Of a DNA stretch of 24,219 bases, positions 21,362 through 24,219 are shown one piece after another. This DNA is from PALSA-505 sp036495485 (GTDB lineage: Bacteria; Actinomycetota; Actinomycetes; Streptosporangiales; Streptosporangiaceae), in NCBI GenBank assembly GCA_036495485.1, contig DASXMU010000205.1, positions 1-24,219 on the forward strand, written 5' to 3'. A program made the position numbers and the translations under genes. Each line of letters opens with the position of its first letter. The first letter of the stretch is position 1. The notes under the pieces are model-generated. The model searched no databases. It saw only the letters and a program-made list of their open reading frames with translations, and was not told the DNA's origin.

Positions 21362-22102
21362 ATGAGCCCAGTTCCGCCGGCTGTGGCCGGGGAGGTGTTC
21401 GGGCCTGTTCTCCCGGTTGCCGAGCGGTACGCGGCCATGCTGGCCGGGGACGGCGTCGTCCGGGGCCTGATCGGGCCGCGGGAGACCGAGCGGCTCTGGG
21501 ACCGCCACCTGCTGAACTGCGCCGTCGTCGCCGAACTGGTCCCGCGCCCCTCGTCGCTCCTAGACGTCGGCTCCGGGGCCGGGCTGCCCGGCTTGGTGCT
21601 GGCCATGCTGCTGCCCGATGTGCGGGTCACCCTGGTCGAACCGATGGCCCGGCGGGTGGCATTTCTCGGCGAGTGCGTGACCGGGCTGGGCCTGACCAAC
21701 GTGACCGTCTGCCGGGCGCGCGCTGAGGAGATCCACGGACGGCTCACCGCAGACGTGGTCACGGCCAGGGCGGTGGCGCCGCTTGGCCGGCTGGCCGGTC
21801 TGGCGGTGCCCCTGCTGCGGCCGGGCGGGGTGATCCTGGCGCTGAAGGGCGAGCGAGCGGACGCCGAGGCCGAAGCGGCCGGGCCGGAACTGCGCCGGCT
21901 GGGCGTCAGCGAGGTTTCGGTGCTGCGGGCCGGGACAGGACTGGTCAGCCCGGCAGCCACGGTGGTCAGGCTGACGGCAGATGGATCCGTGCGCCAGGCG
22001 CCACGCGCCGGGCCGGCGGCAAGAGCACGGGCGTCAGGGCACAAGGCACCGGGGCGAGGCCGCCGCCAGTCTGGCCGCGGCGGCAGTTCGGCTCGGGTTT
22101 GA
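21362..22102 (+). CDS. rsmG: 16S rRNA (guanine-527-N7)-methyltransferase RsmG
   Basis: This 246-residue class I methyltransferase (also called GidB) uses S-adenosylmethionine to methylate G527 in the 530 loop of 16S rRNA. Loss of RsmG gives low-level streptomycin resistance in other bacteria. The protein opens EVFGPVLPVAERYAAMLAGD, then GLIGPRETERLWDRHLLNC, the SAM motif LLDVGSGAGLPGL (66-78), VTLVEPMARRVAFL and TARAVAPLGRLAGLAVPLL. The start chosen, ATG 21362, matches the family N-terminus. GTG 21260, which overlaps the jag stop as GTGA, would add 34 residues including the GRPGVT repeats and remains possible through translational coupling. The last 40 or so residues are Arg/Ala/Gly-rich and disordered. 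Confidence 0.94.
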   Translation: MSPVPPAVAGEVFGPVLPVAERYAAMLAGDGVVRGLIGPRETERLWDRHLLNCAVVAELVPRPSSLLDVGSGAGLPGLVLAMLLPDVRVTLVEPMARRVAFLGECVTGLGLTNVTVCRARAEEIHGRLTADVVTARAVAPLGRLAGLAVPLLRPGGVILALKGERADAEAEAAGPELRRLGVSEVSVLRAGTGLVSPAATVVRLTADGSVRQAPRAGPAARARASGHKAPGRGRRQSGRGGSSARV

Positions 22103-22225
22103 CCCGGTAGACCGTTGCGGTGTCCGGGCTTCGGTGCGGACCCGCTCTGGTGAAATCTTGAACGGTGTAGCGTCACCAGTGGCCGGCTGCTGGCCGCTGC
22201 CCAGGACGGGAAGGAAACTCGCGAT

Positions 22226-24219
22226 ATGGCTTCGCTGCGCGGCCTTGGATGGCCCGGGGACACCGGTCTTCGGCTGCCTGCCCAGGTCCCTGTGGTTGTG
22301 GCAGCGGCAGCCATGCGGGCCGATTACGTGCCGGCTGGTGCGCGGCGTTCAGCAAGCGTCGGGTGGCCCGTGGCGGAGACCGTGTCCGGTGCTGCCCTCA
22401 TGGCCGGCCGGGATGGTGTGAGCGCCGCAGTGACAGTTCCGTCCCTTGCCGATCCGCTGGACGTAGCGAAAATGCCTGGTCCGGAGGATGTGAGTGGCGC
22501 CAGCGGGAGGAAGTTCGCCGCCGCCTCGCCGCGTCGTGTCCGCGAGGCGCTGACAGCGGCTGTTTCCCGTGAAACAAAGCCGGACAATGGTCTGCGGGCC
22601 GGCAATGAGTCGCGCCGCCGGCCCGTGCGTGGCGGCTCCCAGATGTCCATGCGTGGCGCGCCCCTGAGGGGAGTCCGGGTTATGCGGTCGTGGCCAGATA
22701 CGGGCGAGGGGGAAGAGGTAACGGGACCCGGGGAAACCGGGCACGGCTCGGTGGGGCGCAGGCGCAAGCCCACCCACCAGCCCGAAGACCAGCCTCGCGC
22801 CTACCAGGGTGGCGGTCACCCGCCCGCCTATCCCGAGTCGGGATATCCGGAGCCGGGATATCCGGCTGAGCACACGCCGCCGGACAGCCCTGCCTACCCC
22901 GGTGCGGGTCAGCCGGCTGCATACCCAGCGGGGAACCCGGCGCGTGGCTCTCAGGCTGATGATGTGGTCCGTGATTACCAGGCGGGCGCTGCGGCTCGCG
23001 GTCATCAGGCGCCTGGTGCGGCGTGTGCTTCTCAGGCGGCCGGTCCCGCCGCCGGATACCGGGCCGAGCGTCAGCCACCCGGCTACACACGCGCGGACCA
23101 GGCGCCCGTGCATACGGCCGACGGCCAGGGAGCCGGTTATCCAGGCGGCGCTCGTGCGCCGGCCTACCCGGCGGCAGGCCAGCAGGCGCCCCACCCAGGC
23201 AGCGGGCAGCCACCGTCATATCCGGCCGACCGGCACGCGTCCGGATATCCCAGGAGTGGTCAGCCGTCCGCGTACCCTGGTGGGGGTCAGCAGTCCGCGT
23301 ACCCAGCCCCGGGCCAGACGCCCGGCCGTCCGCAGGGAGACGGTTGGACCTCCGCCTACCCACCCAATTCGGCGCCTCCCGTGGTCGCTCCTCCTGATCA
23401 CGGTCGGCAGGTCGCCGATACCCCCATCGCCCGGGCCGCCGAGGCAGCCCTGGAAGCCAGAGGCGGCGGCCGGGCCCGGCCCTGGCCGCGCCCGCGCGCC
23501 TGCCGCATCATGACGATCGCGAACCAGAAGGGCGGGGTCGGCAAAACCACGACGGCGGTCAACCTGGCCGCCGGCCTGGCGCTGCACGGCTCCAACGTGC
23601 TGGTGATCGACCTCGACCCGCAGGGCAACGCGTCCACCGCGCTGGACGTGGACCACCACGTCGGCACCCCCTCGGTGTACAACGTGCTGATCGACGACCA
23701 GCCGCTGGCCGAGATAGTCCAGCCGGTCGAGGGCATTCCCGGCCTGCTGTGCGCGCCCGCGACCATCGACCTGGCCGGCGCGGAGATCGAACTCGTCCCG
23801 CTGGTGGCTCGCGAGTCCAGGCTGGCCAGGGCGATTGCCGCCTTCGACGCGACCAGCTTCGACTACATCATGATCGACTGCCCGCCCTCGCTCGGCCTGC
23901 TCACGGTCAACTCGCTGGTGGCGGCCGTCGAGGTGCTCATCCCGATCCAGTGCGAGTACTACGCGCTGGAGGGCCTCGAGCAGCTACTGCGGACGGTCGA
24001 CCTGGTCAAGGGGCATCTCAATGCCGACCTCGTGGTCTCCACCATCCTGCTCACGATGTATGACGCCAGGACCCGGCTGGCCTCGCAGGTGGCGGACGAC
24101 GTGCGTTCCCACTTCGGCGACGTGGTCCTCGGCTCGATCGTCCCGCGCAGCGTCCGGGTCTCCGAGGCACCCAGCTACGGCCAGTCGGTGATGACCTACG
24201 ACCCCGGCTCCACCGGCGC
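22226..24219 (+). CDS. parA: Chromosome partitioning ATPase ParA with long disordered insertion, 3'-truncated
   Basis: The frame is open from ATG 22226 (AAGGAAA upstream) to the window end, with 664 residues visible. Residues 429 onward are a classic ParA/Soj: TIANQKGGVGKTTTAVNLAAG with the deviant Walker A KGGVGKTT (435-442), VIDLDPQGNAST, AGAEIELVPLVARE, IMIDCPPSLGLLTVNSLV, PIQCEYYALEGLEQL and VPRSVRVSEAPSYGQSV. VSRET (113-117) is encoded by the parS-like site, and DTPIARAA (398-405) is the usual peptide just before the ATPase. Between them lie about 280 residues of low complexity; residues 191-382 contain 16 Tyr, 12 of them in Tyr-Pro. ParA binds DNA as an ATP dimer and moves ParB-parS origins. 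The exact start is uncertain: ATG 22400 or later starts are possible. parB would follow outside the window. Confidence 0.88.
   Translation, partial: MASLRGLGWPGDTGLRLPAQVPVVVAAAAMRADYVPAGARRSASVGWPVAETVSGAALMAGRDGVSAAVTVPSLADPLDVAKMPGPEDVSGASGRKFAAASPRRVREALTAAVSRETKPDNGLRAGNESRRRPVRGGSQMSMRGAPLRGVRVMRSWPDTGEGEEVTGPGETGHGSVGRRRKPTHQPEDQPRAYQGGGHPPAYPESGYPEPGYPAEHTPPDSPAYPGAGQPAAYPAGNPARGSQADDVVRDYQAGAAARGHQAPGAACASQAAGPAAGYRAERQPPGYTRADQAPVHTADGQGAGYPGGARAPAYPAAGQQAPHPGSGQPPSYPADRHASGYPRSGQPSAYPGGGQQSAYPAPGQTPGRPQGDGWTSAYPPNSAPPVVAPPDHGRQVADTPIARAAEAALEARGGGRARPWPRPRACRIMTIANQKGGVGKTTTAVNLAAGLALHGSNVLVIDLDPQGNASTALDVDHHVGTPSVYNVLIDDQPLAEIVQPVEGIPGLLCAPATIDLAGAEIELVPLVARESRLARAIAAFDATSFDYIMIDCPPSLGLLTVNSLVAAVEVLIPIQCEYYALEGLEQLLRTVDLVKGHLNADLVVSTILLTMYDARTRLASQVADDVRSHFGDVVLGSIVPRSVRVSEAPSYGQSVMTYDPGSTG
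22561..22576. promoter_or_regulatory. parS: parS-like site inside parA
   Basis: TGTTTCCCGTGAAACA matches the bacterial parS consensus TGTTTCACGTGAAACA at 15 of 16 positions, with the one difference at the centre of the palindrome. It lies in the parA frame, where it encodes the VSRET peptide. The same arrangement is known in other actinobacteria. ParB would load here and spread around the origin. It is the only parS-like site seen in the window. Confidence 0.8.

Noticed and set aside
22349..23363. Minus-strand Arg-rich open frames opposite the ParA insertion
   Set aside because: They mirror the repeated Pro/Tyr/Gly codons on the plus strand. The plus frame connects without a stop to the ParA ATPase and contains VSRET and DTPIA, so it is the real one.
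22226..23509. Frameshift or gene fusion artefact explaining the long ParA N-terminus
   Set aside because: VSRET, DTPIARAA and the Walker A core are all in one frame without stops, so a sequencing frameshift is not needed. The uncertainty is the start codon, not the frame.

Overview
This is a G+C-rich window from an actinomycete chromosome (roughly 70% G+C by eye, with many GTG starts and a TTG start). It covers the replication-origin neighbourhood plus the end of an integrated mobile element. The order parA, rsmG, jag, yidC, yidD, rnpA, rpmH, dnaA, oriC, dnaN, recF, dciA-like, gyrB, gyrA, DUF3566 membrane protein, tRNA-Ile is the conserved actinobacterial origin arrangement. The integrase subfamily, the DUF3631 cargo and the DLW-39 protein also point to a filamentous-type actinomycete. 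Genus cannot be fixed from this sequence.

Region 1 (1-2952) is the integrase end of an AICE-like element: a 5'-truncated DUF3631 gene, a small excisionase-like gene and a tyrosine integrase, abutting the 3' end of a tRNA-Ala(UGC) gene that is the likely attachment site. Region 2 (2952-6700) lies between tRNA-Ala and tRNA-Ile. It holds a HAD-fold protein that has lost its catalytic aspartates, a 39-residue DLW-39 gene too short for ordinary gene calling, an ABC-F ATPase and a divergent DUF1707/LiaF-like gene. Region 3 (6781-14428), on the minus strand, carries recF, dciA-like, gyrB, gyrA and the DUF3566 gene with overlaps or short gaps. These genes supply supercoiling control, replication-coupled repair and probably helicase loading. 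Region 4 (14611-18173) is dnaN, the origin and dnaA, with few and mostly degenerate DnaA boxes on both sides of dnaA. Region 5 (18005-24219), on the plus strand, runs from the rpmH promoter through rpmH, rnpA, yidD, yidC, jag and rsmG into parA, which is cut by the window end. It combines ribosome and RNase P biogenesis, membrane protein insertion, RNA binding, 16S rRNA methylation and chromosome segregation.

Features standing out against this ordinary backbone are: (a) a dispersed palindromic element of about 85 bp with two hairpins, present three times plus a partial copy, one copy being read through as the N-terminal extension of YidD; (b) a ParA with an intrinsically disordered Tyr-Pro/Gly/Gln-rich insertion of about 280 residues between its parS-encoded VSRET peptide and its ATPase core; (c) a HAD pseudoenzyme; (d) several short tandem repeats in DUF3631, yidC, the yidC-jag gap and the rsmG leader. 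Most other long open frames are antisense shadows caused by high G+C.
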